Shown piece after piece: positions 34,751 to 44,622 of a DNA stretch of 64,000 bases (the stretch's first letter is position 1; each line of letters begins with the position of its first letter). Source of the DNA: Exiguobacterium marinum DSM 16307 (GTDB taxonomy: Bacteria; Bacillota; Bacilli; Exiguobacteriales; Exiguobacteriaceae); NCBI RefSeq assembly GCF_000620845.1, contig NZ_KK211189.1:1069662-1133661 (forward strand). Direction: 5' to 3'. Below the pieces are notes generated by a model that saw only the letters and a list, made by a program, of their open reading frames with translations, made no database searches and had not been told where the DNA came from. A program made the translations under genes and the position numbers.

Positions 34751-35925
34751 TGTTTGATTCGATTGAACGGGCGCTTGAGGAATTGAGACGAGGACGTCCC
34801 ATCATCGTCGTGGATGACGAGGACCGCGAGAATGAAGGAGATTTTGTCGTACTAGGAGACAAGATGACACCTGAGACGATGAACTTTTTGATCACGGAAG
34901 GGAAAGGGCTCGTTTGTAGCGCTGTCGCGGAAGAAGTGGCGGCACGTCTTGACCTTTCGCCGATGGTGACGAACAGTACGGACCCGCACGGTACAGCGTT
35001 TACGGTCAGTGTCGACCATATCGATTCGACGACCGGGATCTCGGCGAGGGAACGGTCTCACACTGTTCGTGAACTGGCGAACCCGTCTTCCCGTCCTTCC
35101 GACTTCCAGCGACCGGGGCATCTATTCCCACTGATTGCGAAAAAAGGCGGCGTCTCGGTTCGCCGAGGTCACACCGAAGCTTCAGTTGATTTGGCGCGTC
35201 TCGCGGGAAGTGAGCCGGTAGCAGTCATTTGTGAAATCATTCGAGAGGACGGGGAGATGGCGCGCGTACCCGATTTGGTCCAAGTCGCTGAACGTCATGG
35301 GTTGGCGTTCATCACAATCGAAGCGCTAGTCCGGTATATGGAGACAAACCTCGTCACGCGAGAAGCAGACGTAGCGCTACCCTCATCGAAAGGGACGTTT
35401 CGAGTGATTGGCTACGAGAATCGGTTTGACGGGCAGGAGCACGTAGCCCTCGTCACCGAGACGCTCACGGACATCCCGCTCGTACGCATTCATTCGGAAT
35501 GTTTGACGGGTGACGTCTTCGGGTCGTTCCGGTGTGATTGTGGTCCGCAACTCGATGCCGCGATGGCACGAATCGAGCAGGAGTCAGGCATCGTGCTTTA
35601 TATGCGTCAGGAAGGGCGGGGCATCGGGCTGTTGAACAAACTGAAGGCGTATGCACTTCAAGAGAAAGGATTGGATACGGTCGAGGCGAACGTGGTACTC
35701 GGGTTTCATCCGGACATTCGGGACTACCGGGTGAGCGCGGCGATGCTCCGTGACCTCGGAGTGAAGCGTGTCCGGCTCATGACAAACAACCCTGAGAAAG
35801 TCGATGCCTTGGAATCGTGTGGCATCATGGTCGTCGAACGCGTTCCGATTCATGTCGGAGCGCACGAGGCGAACGAATCGTATCGAATGACGAAACAACT
35901 CAAAATGAATCATATTGGAGGATGA
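34750..35925 (+). CDS. ribBA: DHBP synthase / GTP cyclohydrolase II (RibBA)
   Basis: A 391-residue bifunctional enzyme supplying both branches of the pathway. The N-terminal half (RibB, ~1-200) has [12 protein letters not shown] and [14 protein letters not shown]; the C-terminal half (RibA) has the zinc site [15 protein letters not shown] and [19 protein letters not shown] at 34750 overlaps the ribE stop (TAATG) and matches the usual start MFDSIERAL; an ATG two codons earlier is less likely. Confidence 0.95.
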   Translation: MFDSIERALEELRRGRPIIVVDDEDRENEGDFVVLGDKMTPETMNFLITEGKGLVCSAVAEEVAARLDLSPMVTNSTDPHGTAFTVSVDHIDSTTGISARERSHTVRELANPSSRPSDFQRPGHLFPLIAKKGGVSVRRGHTEASVDLARLAGSEPVAVICEIIREDGEMARVPDLVQVAERHGLAFITIEALVRYMETNLVTREADVALPSSKGTFRVIGYENRFDGQEHVALVTETLTDIPLVRIHSECLTGDVFGSFRCDCGPQLDAAMARIEQESGIVLYMRQEGRGIGLLNKLKAYALQEKGLDTVEANVVLGFHPDIRDYRVSAAMLRDLGVKRVRLMTNNPEKVDALESCGIMVVERVPIHVGAHEANESYRMTKQLKMNHIGG

Positions 35926-35930
35926 AGGAC

Positions 35931-36395
35931 ATGACCTATACATTTGAAGGAAACTTAGTTGGAGAAGGGTTAAAGATTGGAATCGTCGTAGGCCGGTTCA
36001 ACGACTTGATTACGATGCGTCTGCTTGACGGGGCGAAGGATGCTTTGAAGCGTCATGGGGTGAAAGAAGAGGATGTATCGCTCGCGTTCGTCCCGGGTGC
36101 GTTCGAACTTCCCCTCGTCGCGAAAAAGATGGCGATGAGTCAAAACTATGATGCGGTCATCACGCTCGGTGCCGTCATCCGTGGTGCGACCCCACATTTT
36201 GATTACGTCTGTAACGAAGCGGCAAAAGGGATCGCACAGGCGAGCTATCAATCCGAAGTCCCGGTCATCTTCGGCGTGTTGACGACGGAGACGATTGAAC
36301 AGGCGATTGAGCGTGCGGGAACAAAAGCAGGCAACAAAGGATGGGAAGCGGCGACTTCCGCCATCGAGATGGCCAATTTATTGAAACAAGTATAA
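35931..36395 (+). CDS. ribH: 6,7-dimethyl-8-ribityllumazine synthase
   Basis: A 154-residue enzyme that forms the lumazine precursor and normally assembles into 60-subunit shells. Motifs: [42 protein letters not shown] and [14 protein letters not shown] at 35931, nine bases after GGAGG, is chosen over one at 35922. It is the last gene of the operon, five bases after ribBA. Confidence 0.96.
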   Translation: MTYTFEGNLVGEGLKIGIVVGRFNDLITMRLLDGAKDALKRHGVKEEDVSLAFVPGAFELPLVAKKMAMSQNYDAVITLGAVIRGATPHFDYVCNEAAKGIAQASYQSEVPVIFGVLTTETIEQAIERAGTKAGNKGWEAATSAIEMANLLKQV

Positions 36396-36397
36396 TC

Positions 36398-36426
36398 AAA
36401 AGCCGGGTGGTCACCACCTGGCTTTT
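36398..36426 (+). terminator. Intrinsic terminator of the rib operon
   Basis: AAAAGCCGGGTGG and CCACCTGGCTTTT form a 13-base-pair stem with one G-U and a tight TCA loop. Confidence 0.8.
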
Positions 36427-36521
36427 CAAATGGATAAACTAGGATAAAAAGACTGAAAATTGGGTAAAAGAAGTGCATGGAACGATTGATTTCATTTCAG
36501 TTGATAGGGGAGGTTTGGCAC

Positions 36522-37757
36522 GTGGCAACTTCGCATGAATCATTGACGTTACAGTTACAACAACAAGAGCGACTTCATCACCTGCTTTCGTCACTCCTCA
36601 ATCGCTTTTTGACGACAGAGATTGCGGATTTCAAAAAGCGGGTTGACCAGTCGCTAGCCGAACTCGGACATTACTTTGCGGTCGACCGCGTCTATGTGTT
36701 TGATTACGATTTCACGAATCAAGTCTGTCATAACACGTTCGAATGGTGCGCCGAAGGGATCACAGCCGAGATCGCCAATCTTCAAGACGTGCCAATCGAC
36801 GTATTGCCGGAGTGGGTCAACACGCACGTGGCGGGCGAGACAATGTATATTCCTCTTGTAGTTGACTTGCCAGAAGACAATGCAGTCCGCGCAATCCTCG
36901 AACCACAGTCGATTCAAAGTCTGCTCGCGGTCCCGATGATGCAAGGGGAGATGTGTCAGGGATTTGTCGGATTCGATTCCGTTGTAACAGAGCGAACGTA
37001 CACGGAATATGAACAACAAGCGTTACAAGACTTTAGTAACGCCCTTCTTGGAGCGGTCGAACGCCATCGGATCGAGGCGAGCCGGGAAGAAGCACAGCGT
37101 GTTCTCGCGCAGCGTGAGAAAGAATTGATCGATTATCAAGAAGGGCTCGTTCGGACGCTTTTACGCCTATCGGCTCTCCGTAACAATGAGACGGGGAACC
37201 ATATCGAACGGGTGCAGGATTTATCGACGTTATTTGCGTCGATTTTATATGAACACCATCATCCAGATGTCTCACTGCTATTCATCGAAGGGATTCGACT
37301 AGCGGCACCGCTCCATGACATCGGCAAAATTTCGGTCCCGGACTCAATCCTACTGAAGGCGAATACATTATCCGATGAGGAATGGGTCCTTATGCGTGAC
37401 CACGTGTATGTCGGAGGCGAAGTATTAAAAGATTTGCAGGCTCAGTTCCCTCAAAATTACTTCATCCAAATGGCCTATCATATCGCGCTCTATCATCATG
37501 AACGCTGGGATGGGACTGGGTATATTAAAGGGTTGAAAGGTGAAGAGATTCCACTTGAAGCGCGGATTGTCACGATTATCGACGTGTATGATGCACTCAG
37601 GACCGTCCGGCCTTATAAATCTGCCTTTTCACACGAAGACGCGATTGCGACAATGCGAGACATGCACGGGACGTTCGATCCGAACTTGTTCGAACTGTTC
37701 CTCCTTCATCAAGAAGAGATTGCGATTATGTTTGATCAGACATTTAAAGCACACTGA
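36522..37757 (+). CDS. GAF-HD-GYP domain protein with altered GYP motif
   Basis: A 411-residue cytoplasmic protein, a likely c-di-GMP phosphodiesterase. A GAF sensor domain (~30-190) joins by a coiled linker (~185-215) to an HD-GYP domain (~220-405). HD is at 265-266 in LHDIGK; the HHERWDGTGY block is kept, but GYP reads GYI (333-335). The loss of the proline may affect activity or substrate. The start is GTG at 36522, eight bases after GGGGAGG. Confidence 0.88.
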   Translation: MATSHESLTLQLQQQERLHHLLSSLLNRFLTTEIADFKKRVDQSLAELGHYFAVDRVYVFDYDFTNQVCHNTFEWCAEGITAEIANLQDVPIDVLPEWVNTHVAGETMYIPLVVDLPEDNAVRAILEPQSIQSLLAVPMMQGEMCQGFVGFDSVVTERTYTEYEQQALQDFSNALLGAVERHRIEASREEAQRVLAQREKELIDYQEGLVRTLLRLSALRNNETGNHIERVQDLSTLFASILYEHHHPDVSLLFIEGIRLAAPLHDIGKISVPDSILLKANTLSDEEWVLMRDHVYVGGEVLKDLQAQFPQNYFIQMAYHIALYHHERWDGTGYIKGLKGEEIPLEARIVTIIDVYDALRTVRPYKSAFSHEDAIATMRDMHGTFDPNLFELFLLHQEEIAIMFDQTFKAH

Positions 37758-37760
37758 ATC

Positions 37761-37791
37761 AAAAGAGACGACCCTAAGGGACCGTCTCTTT
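37761..37791. terminator. Bidirectional intrinsic terminator
   Basis: AAAGAGACG and CGTCTCTTT flank an inner CCC/GGG pairing; the site separates the convergent HD-GYP and rocA genes. Confidence 0.75.
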
Positions 37792-37796
37792 ATCAA

Positions 37797-39341
37797 TTAG
37801 AACGTTTCAGATGTTGTCTTCGCTTGCATGTGGAGATGGATATAATCCGGGCCACCTGCTTTTGAATCCGTTCCGGACATGTTGAATCCACCGAACGGTT
37901 GATAGCCGACGATTGCGCCTGTACAACCACGGTTGAAGTACAAGTTACCGACATGGAAGTTTTGGCGAGCAAATTCTTGATTTACACGGTCGCGCGTGAG
38001 CACCGCACCCGTCAAACCGTACTCGGTGTTGTTCGCAATCTCGATTGCTTCTTTGAAGTCTGTTGCTTTTGTGAACGCAACGACTGGTCCGAAGATCTCT
38101 TCTTGCATGAGGCGCGCTTTCGGGTCAACGTCTGCGACAACGGTCGGCTCGACAAAGTATCCTGTCGAGTCATCAGCGTTTCCACCTGCGACGATGCGTC
38201 CTTCTTCTTTTGCGACATCGAAGTACGATGTGATTTTCTTGAAGGCTGCTGCGTCGATGACTGGTCCCATAAAGTGTTCGTTCTTCTCTGTGTTCCCGAC
38301 AGAGAGTTCGTTCGTAAGTTCGACGACACGATCGAGCACTGTGTCATATACACTGTCGACGATGACGGCACGTGAGCAAGCAGAGCATTTCTGACCTGAG
38401 AAACCGAAAGCCGACTTGACGATTGATTGTGCAGCGAGTTCGAGGTCGGCTGATTCGTCGACGACGATCGTGTCTTTTCCGCCCATCTCTGCGATGACGC
38501 GTTTGAGCCAGATTTGCCCTTCGCTCAATTTAGAAGCACGTTCGTTGATGCGAAGGCCCACATCACGTGATCCTGTGAAACTGATGAAGCGCGTCTTCGG
38601 ATGGTCGACGAGGTAGTCACCGACTTCTGCGCCCGGTCCAGGGATGAAGTTGAGCACGCCTTTTGGAAGACCTGCCTCTTCCATCACTTCGACGAATTTC
38701 GCAGCGATGATCGGTGTCGTTGAAGCTGGCTTCAAGAGAATCGTGTTACCGGCCACGATCGCCGCGACTGCTGTACCGGCCATAATCGCGAACGGGAAGT
38801 TCCATGGGCTGATGACGATCCCGACCCCGAGTGGGATGTAGTCATAACGGTTGTATTCGCCTGGACGACTCTCGACTTTCTTACCTGGTTTGAGTTCGAG
38901 CATTTGACGTGCATAGTATTCCATAAAGTCAATCGCTTCCGCCGTATCCGCATCTGCTTCGTTCCATGGTTTACCTGCTTCTTTGACGAGGTAAGCCGAG
39001 AACTCATGTTTACGTTTGCGGACGATGTTCGCTGCTTTGAACAAGACGTCTGCACGGACGGACGGGTCGACATGGCGCCATGAGTCAAACGCTGTGAGTG
39101 CTTCTTGCATCGCGCGTTCTGCGAGCTCTTGGTTCGCCTTTGAGACGCGACCGATCACTTCTTCTTTGTTAGCCGGGTTGTAAGACGTGATTTTACCTTC
39201 CGTCGTAACCTTTTCCCCACCGATTACGAGCGGATAGTCTTTCCCGAGCTCACCGTTCACTTTCTCGATTGCCGCTTGGATAGCATCGGCATTCTCTTTT
39301 TGTGTAAAGTCTGTGAATGGTTCATGTTTGTATGGAATCAT
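37797..39341 (-). CDS. rocA: 1-pyrroline-5-carboxylate dehydrogenase
   Basis: A 514-residue aldehyde dehydrogenase that oxidises P5C (glutamate semialdehyde) to glutamate in proline and arginine use. The RocA/PutA-type features are clear: [24 protein letters not shown], the catalytic Cys319 in [13 protein letters not shown] and [10 protein letters not shown]. The start ATG follows AAGGGGG. No proline dehydrogenase or arginase gene is in the window, so it stands alone. A cre-like site lies near its promoter. Confidence 0.95.
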   Translation of the reverse strand: MIPYKHEPFTDFTQKENADAIQAAIEKVNGELGKDYPLVIGGEKVTTEGKITSYNPANKEEVIGRVSKANQELAERAMQEALTAFDSWRHVDPSVRADVLFKAANIVRKRKHEFSAYLVKEAGKPWNEADADTAEAIDFMEYYARQMLELKPGKKVESRPGEYNRYDYIPLGVGIVISPWNFPFAIMAGTAVAAIVAGNTILLKPASTTPIIAAKFVEVMEEAGLPKGVLNFIPGPGAEVGDYLVDHPKTRFISFTGSRDVGLRINERASKLSEGQIWLKRVIAEMGGKDTIVVDESADLELAAQSIVKSAFGFSGQKCSACSRAVIVDSVYDTVLDRVVELTNELSVGNTEKNEHFMGPVIDAAAFKKITSYFDVAKEEGRIVAGGNADDSTGYFVEPTVVADVDPKARLMQEEIFGPVVAFTKATDFKEAIEIANNTEYGLTGAVLTRDRVNQEFARQNFHVGNLYFNRGCTGAIVGYQPFGGFNMSGTDSKAGGPDYIHLHMQAKTTSETF

Positions 39342-39371
39342 TCTCGTTCCCCCTTAAAGTGATGTTGAGCG

Positions 39372-39385
39372 ATAAAGCGCTTACG
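39372..39385 (+). promoter_or_regulatory. Weak cre-like site at rocA
   Basis: ATAAAGCGCTTACG carries the palindromic core AAAGCGCTT of CcpA sites but misses three consensus positions. It lies just downstream of a TACAAT -10 element on the minus strand (39396-39391). Confidence 0.35.
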
Positions 39386-39512
39386 TCTGTATTGTATCGA
39401 AATTATGACCGAAATCCTAGTGAAACAATTTTCCAGAAACACATGACATTGGAGCGTTAAATCGAGACATGATAGGATGGGGGAGAAGGCAGCTTTAGAA
39501 AGGACGAACAAC

Positions 39513-40316
39513 ATGAAAAAATGGTTCATTCCGCTACTCCTTGTCTTTGCACTCGGGGCATGTGGCAACGATGAAGAATCGACGGTAGAAGAAACGGAAC
39601 GGCCATTGCCGGATGCCGTGACGGAAGTGTATGCGAACTATCAAGCGGCGCTCGAGTCGGGCGATGCTGAAACGCTCGCGAGCATCGATTATGCCGGACG
39701 GTTAACCGATCTTCCGGCAACCGGTGCCGTCACCCTCCAAATTGCCCCAGGTGACATCTATGAGAGTTGGGTCAACGAGGACGAAGATGTGGCATTTCTT
39801 GTCCACGAAATGGTCGACCAAGACGGCAATCCGCTTCCGAACCGACTCAGCAAGGTCGCTGTGAAGGAAGGGGAGGACTGGTCACTCGTCATCACACCGG
39901 CTGCATTGCCAAAGGATGTGATCGCCGATGTCAGCGAGCTCCTCATCGGGGTGGAGGCGAATGAATACGGGGTCAATGCCGAGGCGAACGCCCGTCTTGC
40001 TGAGATTCCGGAGGATGAGGCTGGTCCCATTTATGATCAAGTCAATGCCCAGACCGACTATATGGCGCTCGAGGCAGACAATAACGTCTTCCTGCTCATG
40101 GCAGAGACGTTGACAGTCGAGGAGAACCAAACGATCATGACCGATTATTTTAAAGCGTATGAGAAATGGTATACGGACAACGAGGAGACACTTCGAGAAG
40201 CGGCTGCGACGGAAAATCCGATTCAGTATATCGAAGTGCTGGATCCGCTAAAAACTAAACTAGAAGAAGCAGTCGATGGTTACGACGAACAACTCGTCGA
40301 CCCGTCGTTTGGCTAA
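39513..40316 (+). CDS. Lipoprotein of unknown function
   Basis: A 267-residue lipoprotein: signal peptide MKKWFIPLLLVFA with lipobox LGACG (Cys at 17), followed by a very acidic region. The rest is soluble, acidic and alpha-helical in the last third; residues ~30-110 resemble the general fold of small DUF-type extracellular domains, but I cannot name it. ATG at 39513 follows AAAGGA. It lies 12 bases before bcp, and both could share a message. Confidence 0.78.
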   Translation: MKKWFIPLLLVFALGACGNDEESTVEETERPLPDAVTEVYANYQAALESGDAETLASIDYAGRLTDLPATGAVTLQIAPGDIYESWVNEDEDVAFLVHEMVDQDGNPLPNRLSKVAVKEGEDWSLVITPAALPKDVIADVSELLIGVEANEYGVNAEANARLAEIPEDEAGPIYDQVNAQTDYMALEADNNVFLLMAETLTVEENQTIMTDYFKAYEKWYTDNEETLREAAATENPIQYIEVLDPLKTKLEEAVDGYDEQLVDPSFG

Positions 40317-40328
40317 GGAGGAAAACAG

Positions 40329-40766
40329 ATGCTCGCACCAACATTTTCATTACCGAACCAAAACGGAGAGATGGTTTCATTGAAGGACTATCTAGGCAAG
40401 AAAGTCGTCTTGTACTTTTATCCCCGCGACTCGACGCCGGGTTGCACGACAGAGGCGTGCGACTTCCGTGATGCGATGCCGAAAATGGAAGGGGCGGTCG
40501 TCCTCGGGGTTTCGGCGGACAGTCAAAAGAAACATCAGAACTTCATTACAAAGAATGACCTGCCGTTTGATTTGCTCGTTGACGCGGACCATGAGGTGTC
40601 GGAACTTTATGGCGTGTGGCAGCTGAAGAAAAATTACGGCAAAGAGTACTATGGCATCGTCCGTTCAACCTTTCTCATCAATGAGGACGGCTATATTGAA
40701 GAAGAGTGGCGCAACGTTAAAGTGAAAGGGCACGTGGAAGATGTCGTGGCTGCCATTCGCTCATGA
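40329..40766 (+). CDS. bcp: Thioredoxin-dependent peroxiredoxin Bcp
   Basis: A 145-residue 2-Cys peroxiredoxin of the BCP/PrxQ class that reduces peroxides. The peroxidatic Cys39 and resolving Cys44 are five residues apart in STPGCTTEACDFRD, the PrxQ arrangement. The start is slightly short compared with homologues (MLAPTFSLPN) but has AAGGAGG upstream. It may be co-transcribed with the lipoprotein gene before it. Confidence 0.94.
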   Translation: MLAPTFSLPNQNGEMVSLKDYLGKKVVLYFYPRDSTPGCTTEACDFRDAMPKMEGAVVLGVSADSQKKHQNFITKNDLPFDLLVDADHEVSELYGVWQLKKNYGKEYYGIVRSTFLINEDGYIEEEWRNVKVKGHVEDVVAAIRS

Positions 40767-40770
40767 AGAG

Positions 40771-40810
40771 AAACAAGCATCGATTTCATTTTTGAAATCG
40801 ATGCTTGTTT
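40771..40810 (+). terminator. Long hairpin terminator after bcp
   Basis: A perfect 18-base-pair inverted repeat (AAACAAGCATCGATTTCA and its complement) with a TTTT loop. The T stretch after it is short. Confidence 0.7.
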
Positions 40811-40904
40811 AATTAGAGTTATATTACAATCATATTTCGAAAATATTTTCAGAAAGCTTATAACAACAGGGTCGAAAGGGAAATGTAACAATTATATAAC
40901 GTGT

Positions 40905-40918
40905 TGAAACCGCTTACT
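40905..40918 (+). promoter_or_regulatory. cre box before the AGCS symporter gene
   Basis: TGAAACCGCTTACT matches the CcpA consensus TGWAANCGNTNWCA at all but the last position. It lies 90 bases before the start codon, upstream of a TTGACT hexamer. Confidence 0.6.
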
Positions 40919-41006
40919 TACAATACCTTGCCTTGACTCGATTGCGAATGTTCTGAAAAATATAGGGAGAGCGCTCAAATCAAGAACGTAGGAGGAGAGC
41001 AACACG

Positions 41007-42368
41007 GTGAATCAAATTGAAAGTTGGCTGGCGAGTTTGTCAAATCTCGTATGGGGGCCACATTTATTAATCTTACTCGTCGGGACGGGAGTCTTCCTGA
41101 CAATTCGTCTTGGCTTTATTCAGGTGACGAGGCTAGGTGTCGGCTTGAAAGAGGCATTTATTCCGAAGAATGAGAAACCGAAGAAGAAACAACGAGGGGA
41201 CATCTCGCATTTCCAGGCACTCATGACGGCATTGGCGGCAACGGTCGGTACCGGAAACATGGTCGGTGTCGCGACGGCGATCGTCCTCGGGGGACCGGGT
41301 GCCGTCGTGTGGATGTGGTTATCTGGTTTCGTCGGAATGGCGACGAAATATGCGGAGGCGATCCTTGCTGTCAAATATCGTGTCGTCGATGAACGCGGTG
41401 AGATTGCCGGTGGACCGATGTATTACTTAGAACACGGATTGAAGAAAAAATGGCTAGGCATGTTATTTGCCTTATTCGCATCGGTCGCAGCCTTTGGAAT
41501 TGGAAATGGCGTCCAGACGAACTCGATCAGTCTCGCCTTGAACAATTCGTTTGACGTCCCAATGGTCGTGACAGGAGTCGTCATGATGGCCGTCACAGCG
41601 TTTGTCATCTTAGGTGGCGTCAAATCGATTGGGAAAGTTGTCGGCATCTTCGTTCCGTTCATGATCTTAGCGTATGTCGGGAGTGGGCTCGTGATCCTCA
41701 TCATGAACCTTGAATTGGTACCGGGTGCCTTATCCACGATGTTCTCGAGCACATTCAGTGCCGAAGCCATCGGTGGGGGTGCGTTAGGTGCCGCGATTCG
41801 CTACGGGGTCGCGCGCGGTGTGTTCTCTAACGAGGCAGGACTTGGATCTGCACCGATCGCGGCCGCGGCAGCGAAGACCGACTTCCCGGGACGACAAGCA
41901 CTCGTTTCGATGACACAAGTGTTGATCGACACCCTCATCGTCTGTTCAATCACGGGGCTCACGATTGTCATGGGTGGTCAATATACTGAAGGGCTTGAAG
42001 GGATTGCTCTGACACAAGCGTCATTCGCGTATTTCTTAGGACCGATTGGTGAAATCATCGTGACGGTCTCACTCGTCTTCTTCGCCTATTCGACCGTCCT
42101 TGGCTGGTGCTATTATGGGGAGCGTTCGGCGTATTATCTACTTGGGGAGAAAGTGATTGTCCCGTATCGTGTCCTCTATATTTTAGTCGCAGGACTCGGT
42201 GCGATGACGACGAACTTGAATTTGATTTGGTCCATCTCGGATGTGTTCAACGGTCTCATGGCGATTCCGAACTTGATTGGACTACTGTTCCTCTCAGGCG
42301 TGGTTGTCGCCGAGACAAAACGATTCGAACTCGAACGTAAAAAAGAAACGGCGCAATCTGTCGCCTGA
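41007..42368 (+). CDS. Sodium:alanine (AGCS) symporter
   Basis: A 453-residue membrane protein with about 11 helices that takes up alanine, glycine or glutamine with sodium. Family signatures: FQALMTALAATVGTGNMVGV with GGPGAVVWMW, and GVARGVFSNEAGLGSAPIA. The start is GTG, with GGAGGAG about ten bases upstream. It resembles AlsT/GlnT-type proteins; which amino acid is carried cannot be told. Single-gene unit with a cre box upstream. Confidence 0.93.
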   Translation: MNQIESWLASLSNLVWGPHLLILLVGTGVFLTIRLGFIQVTRLGVGLKEAFIPKNEKPKKKQRGDISHFQALMTALAATVGTGNMVGVATAIVLGGPGAVVWMWLSGFVGMATKYAEAILAVKYRVVDERGEIAGGPMYYLEHGLKKKWLGMLFALFASVAAFGIGNGVQTNSISLALNNSFDVPMVVTGVVMMAVTAFVILGGVKSIGKVVGIFVPFMILAYVGSGLVILIMNLELVPGALSTMFSSTFSAEAIGGGALGAAIRYGVARGVFSNEAGLGSAPIAAAAAKTDFPGRQALVSMTQVLIDTLIVCSITGLTIVMGGQYTEGLEGIALTQASFAYFLGPIGEIIVTVSLVFFAYSTVLGWCYYGERSAYYLLGEKVIVPYRVLYILVAGLGAMTTNLNLIWSISDVFNGLMAIPNLIGLLFLSGVVVAETKRFELERKKETAQSVA

Positions 42369-42372
42369 TAAG

Positions 42373-42406
42373 AAAACCCGCCTGACATATGTCGGCGGGT
42401 TCTTTT
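42373..42406. terminator. Bidirectional intrinsic terminator
   Basis: AACCCGCC and GGCGGGTT enclose an inner GACATATGTC dyad, between the convergent symporter and chemoreceptor genes. Confidence 0.82.
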
Positions 42407-44106
42407 CATACCTTGAATTGGCGAATCAGTGAGTCGAGTTCTTCCATCTTTTGTTGCGATTGTTCAGTCGCGTGGTTCAGTTCGGTGAAACGTTCGACGG
42501 ACATCGTCACTTTTTCAGCAATTTCCTGCGTGCCGAGTGCCCCGTTGTTGACGGTCGTCGCTACATCTTGAATGACGCCGATCATGTTCGAAGTCAACTG
42601 CTCGAGTTCTCCAGCAGCAGTGGCGAACTCGGTCGCGGTCGTCTCGAAACGACCTGCGTCCGAGCTATATTGTCCGGCCGCCACTTCCAGTTGATCATAG
42701 TCTTTCAAGACGTTCGTGTCGAGGAAGTTGAGCATCTGTCCGGAGCTCTCGTTCAAATGATCGACCGAATGAAGGACGGTTGTTGAGATGGCTTGAATGC
42801 GTTCGACGGTCGCCCGGCTCGTCTCGGCGAGTTTTCGGATCTCGTCGGCGACGACAGCGAATCCGCGTCCGGCTTCTCCGGCTCGTGCCGCTTCAATCGA
42901 TGCATTGAGCGACAATAGGTTCGTCTGAGCGGCGATGTCGAGGATGTCATTTGTGAGCGTTGCGATTTCACGGACGGCTTTCGCATCTTGCATCGCTTTC
43001 TCCAAGTTTGCACGTGTCGACTGAAGGACGCTGATCGCGTTCTCTTTCGCCTCCACTGCGTGCGACTTGAGGGAGAGGGCGCGTTCATCGATTTGTCTCG
43101 CTTCGGTTTTTCGTTCATCGGCCATCGTCACGATGTGGTGAATCGTCCGCTCCATATCTGAGGCGGAAGCGTTCATCTCTTGTGCGCTCGCCGCCGTTTG
43201 TTGCATTCCGGCGGTCAAGTCTTCTGTCGTCGCGGCGGTCGTCGTCATATACGTGTCGAGTTCTTTCAACTCTTCGTACATATGTGTCGATTGTTTCGTC
43301 ACCCCTGTCGTCACGTCGTTCACTTGAAGAATTAACTGACGCAGGTTGGCGATGAACTGATTAAAGTCACGTGCGAGTCCGGCGAACTCGTCGCGGCGCT
43401 TCACAGGAATCGACGTCGTCAAATCCCCATCACTCGTGGCGAGCTCATGCATCTTCGTTTTGAACTCTTTTAGTGGTTCAAAGATTGATCGGAAGATGAA
43501 GAGCATCATGAGGATGGTCATGACAGCGGCGATTCCAAGGACGATGAATAGTGTGAGTTGAACTTGGTCGAATAGCTCAGCGGCGGCTGTGTCTGTCTGG
43601 ATTTCCTCGCGATTCAAGTTGACGAGGAGGCCAAGGGAGTTCGAGAGTGTATCTGCGCTTGCATCGGCTGTATCACGGATATATGTTTCAGCGGCAGCTG
43701 TACCTTCTTCGTTTGAGATACGAAGAAGTTCACTCATCACGTTCTGATAGTCGGTCCAATTCGCACTTGTTTGATCGAAAAGTTGTTGATCCTCGTCCGC
43801 GATAATCGTATCGTCGTAGCTATCCATCCGCTGTTCCAAAATCGCGACGGACGCTTGAATGTCCCGCTCAATGTTTTGTTTCGTCACCGCGTCATCGACG
43901 AGGGCGTGACGAACCAAGTGACGACGTATTTCGAGCAGCTGTTTATCAACTTGATGAATTTGGTCCATCCCAGGTACCCAGGAGACGGTCATGTCTTCTT
44001 GTGCTGCTTTTGATACGTTCAGGGCATACCACGAGTAACCGCTTACACCGATAAGCAACACAAACATGATGCTAAAAGCAGTGATCAGTTTATTCCGAAT
44101 CGACAT
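42406..44106 (-). CDS. Methyl-accepting chemotaxis protein
   Basis: A 566-residue chemoreceptor. Helix 1 (~8-30), an external four-helix-bundle sensor (~31-187), helix 2 (~188-210), HAMP (~211-265) and the cytoplasmic signalling coiled coil (~280-560) with its hairpin tip in [20 protein letters not shown] and [16 protein letters not shown]. The ligand is unknown; four-helix sensors detect many small molecules. The start follows AAGGAGG. It implies a motile cell, although no flagellar genes are in the window. Confidence 0.94.
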   Translation of the reverse strand: MSIRNKLITAFSIMFVLLIGVSGYSWYALNVSKAAQEDMTVSWVPGMDQIHQVDKQLLEIRRHLVRHALVDDAVTKQNIERDIQASVAILEQRMDSYDDTIIADEDQQLFDQTSANWTDYQNVMSELLRISNEEGTAAAETYIRDTADASADTLSNSLGLLVNLNREEIQTDTAAAELFDQVQLTLFIVLGIAAVMTILMMLFIFRSIFEPLKEFKTKMHELATSDGDLTTSIPVKRRDEFAGLARDFNQFIANLRQLILQVNDVTTGVTKQSTHMYEELKELDTYMTTTAATTEDLTAGMQQTAASAQEMNASASDMERTIHHIVTMADERKTEARQIDERALSLKSHAVEAKENAISVLQSTRANLEKAMQDAKAVREIATLTNDILDIAAQTNLLSLNASIEAARAGEAGRGFAVVADEIRKLAETSRATVERIQAISTTVLHSVDHLNESSGQMLNFLDTNVLKDYDQLEVAAGQYSSDAGRFETTATEFATAAGELEQLTSNMIGVIQDVATTVNNGALGTQEIAEKVTMSVERFTELNHATEQSQQKMEELDSLIRQFKV

Positions 44107-44320
44107 ACGATTCCTCCTTACGAATCTGTTCTACCTTTAGCATAATCAGAATCTGTCATCGACCGTATAGCTAATTTCGAAAGCGGGTCAATATTCAGAC
44201 GAGATTCCCCTACTTTATTAAAAATGACACAATTTGAAACGAGATAGATTTTCTTTTTTGTCTTATGAAAAAGTGGTATGATAATGAACGATGTATTGAA
44301 AACTGTTGGAGGTGGGAATT

Positions 44321-44611
44321 TTGGCTCGCATTACAGAAGCTGAAGTTCGGCACGTCGCCGGACTTGCCCGACTTGCGATCACGGATGAAGAAGTGACGCA
44401 CTTCACGGAGCAATTGACAAAAATTCTCGAGTTCGCCGAGCAACTCGATGAGCTGGATACAACGGGCGTCGAACCGACGACCCATGCCCTAGATTTGAAA
44501 AACGTACTACGCAAAGACGAGGTTCGTCCATCGCTTCCACGTGAGGAAGTCGAACGGATGGCACCCGACTGGGAGAACGGTCAAGTCCGTGTCCCTGCGG
44601 TCTTTGAGTAA
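44321..44611 (+). CDS. gatC: Glutamyl-tRNA(Gln) amidotransferase subunit C
   Basis: A 96-residue stabilising subunit of the GatCAB enzyme, which makes Gln-tRNA(Gln) (and Asn-tRNA) by transamidation. Seen: [41 protein letters not shown]. The start is TTG at 44321, seven bases after GGAGGT; a TTG five codons earlier lies inside that site. A TG-extended -10 (TGGTATGAT) lies at about 44272-44279. First gene of the cluster. Confidence 0.95.
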   Translation: MARITEAEVRHVAGLARLAITDEEVTHFTEQLTKILEFAEQLDELDTTGVEPTTHALDLKNVLRKDEVRPSLPREEVERMAPDWENGQVRVPAVFE

Positions 44612-44622
44612 GGAGGCCTTTC

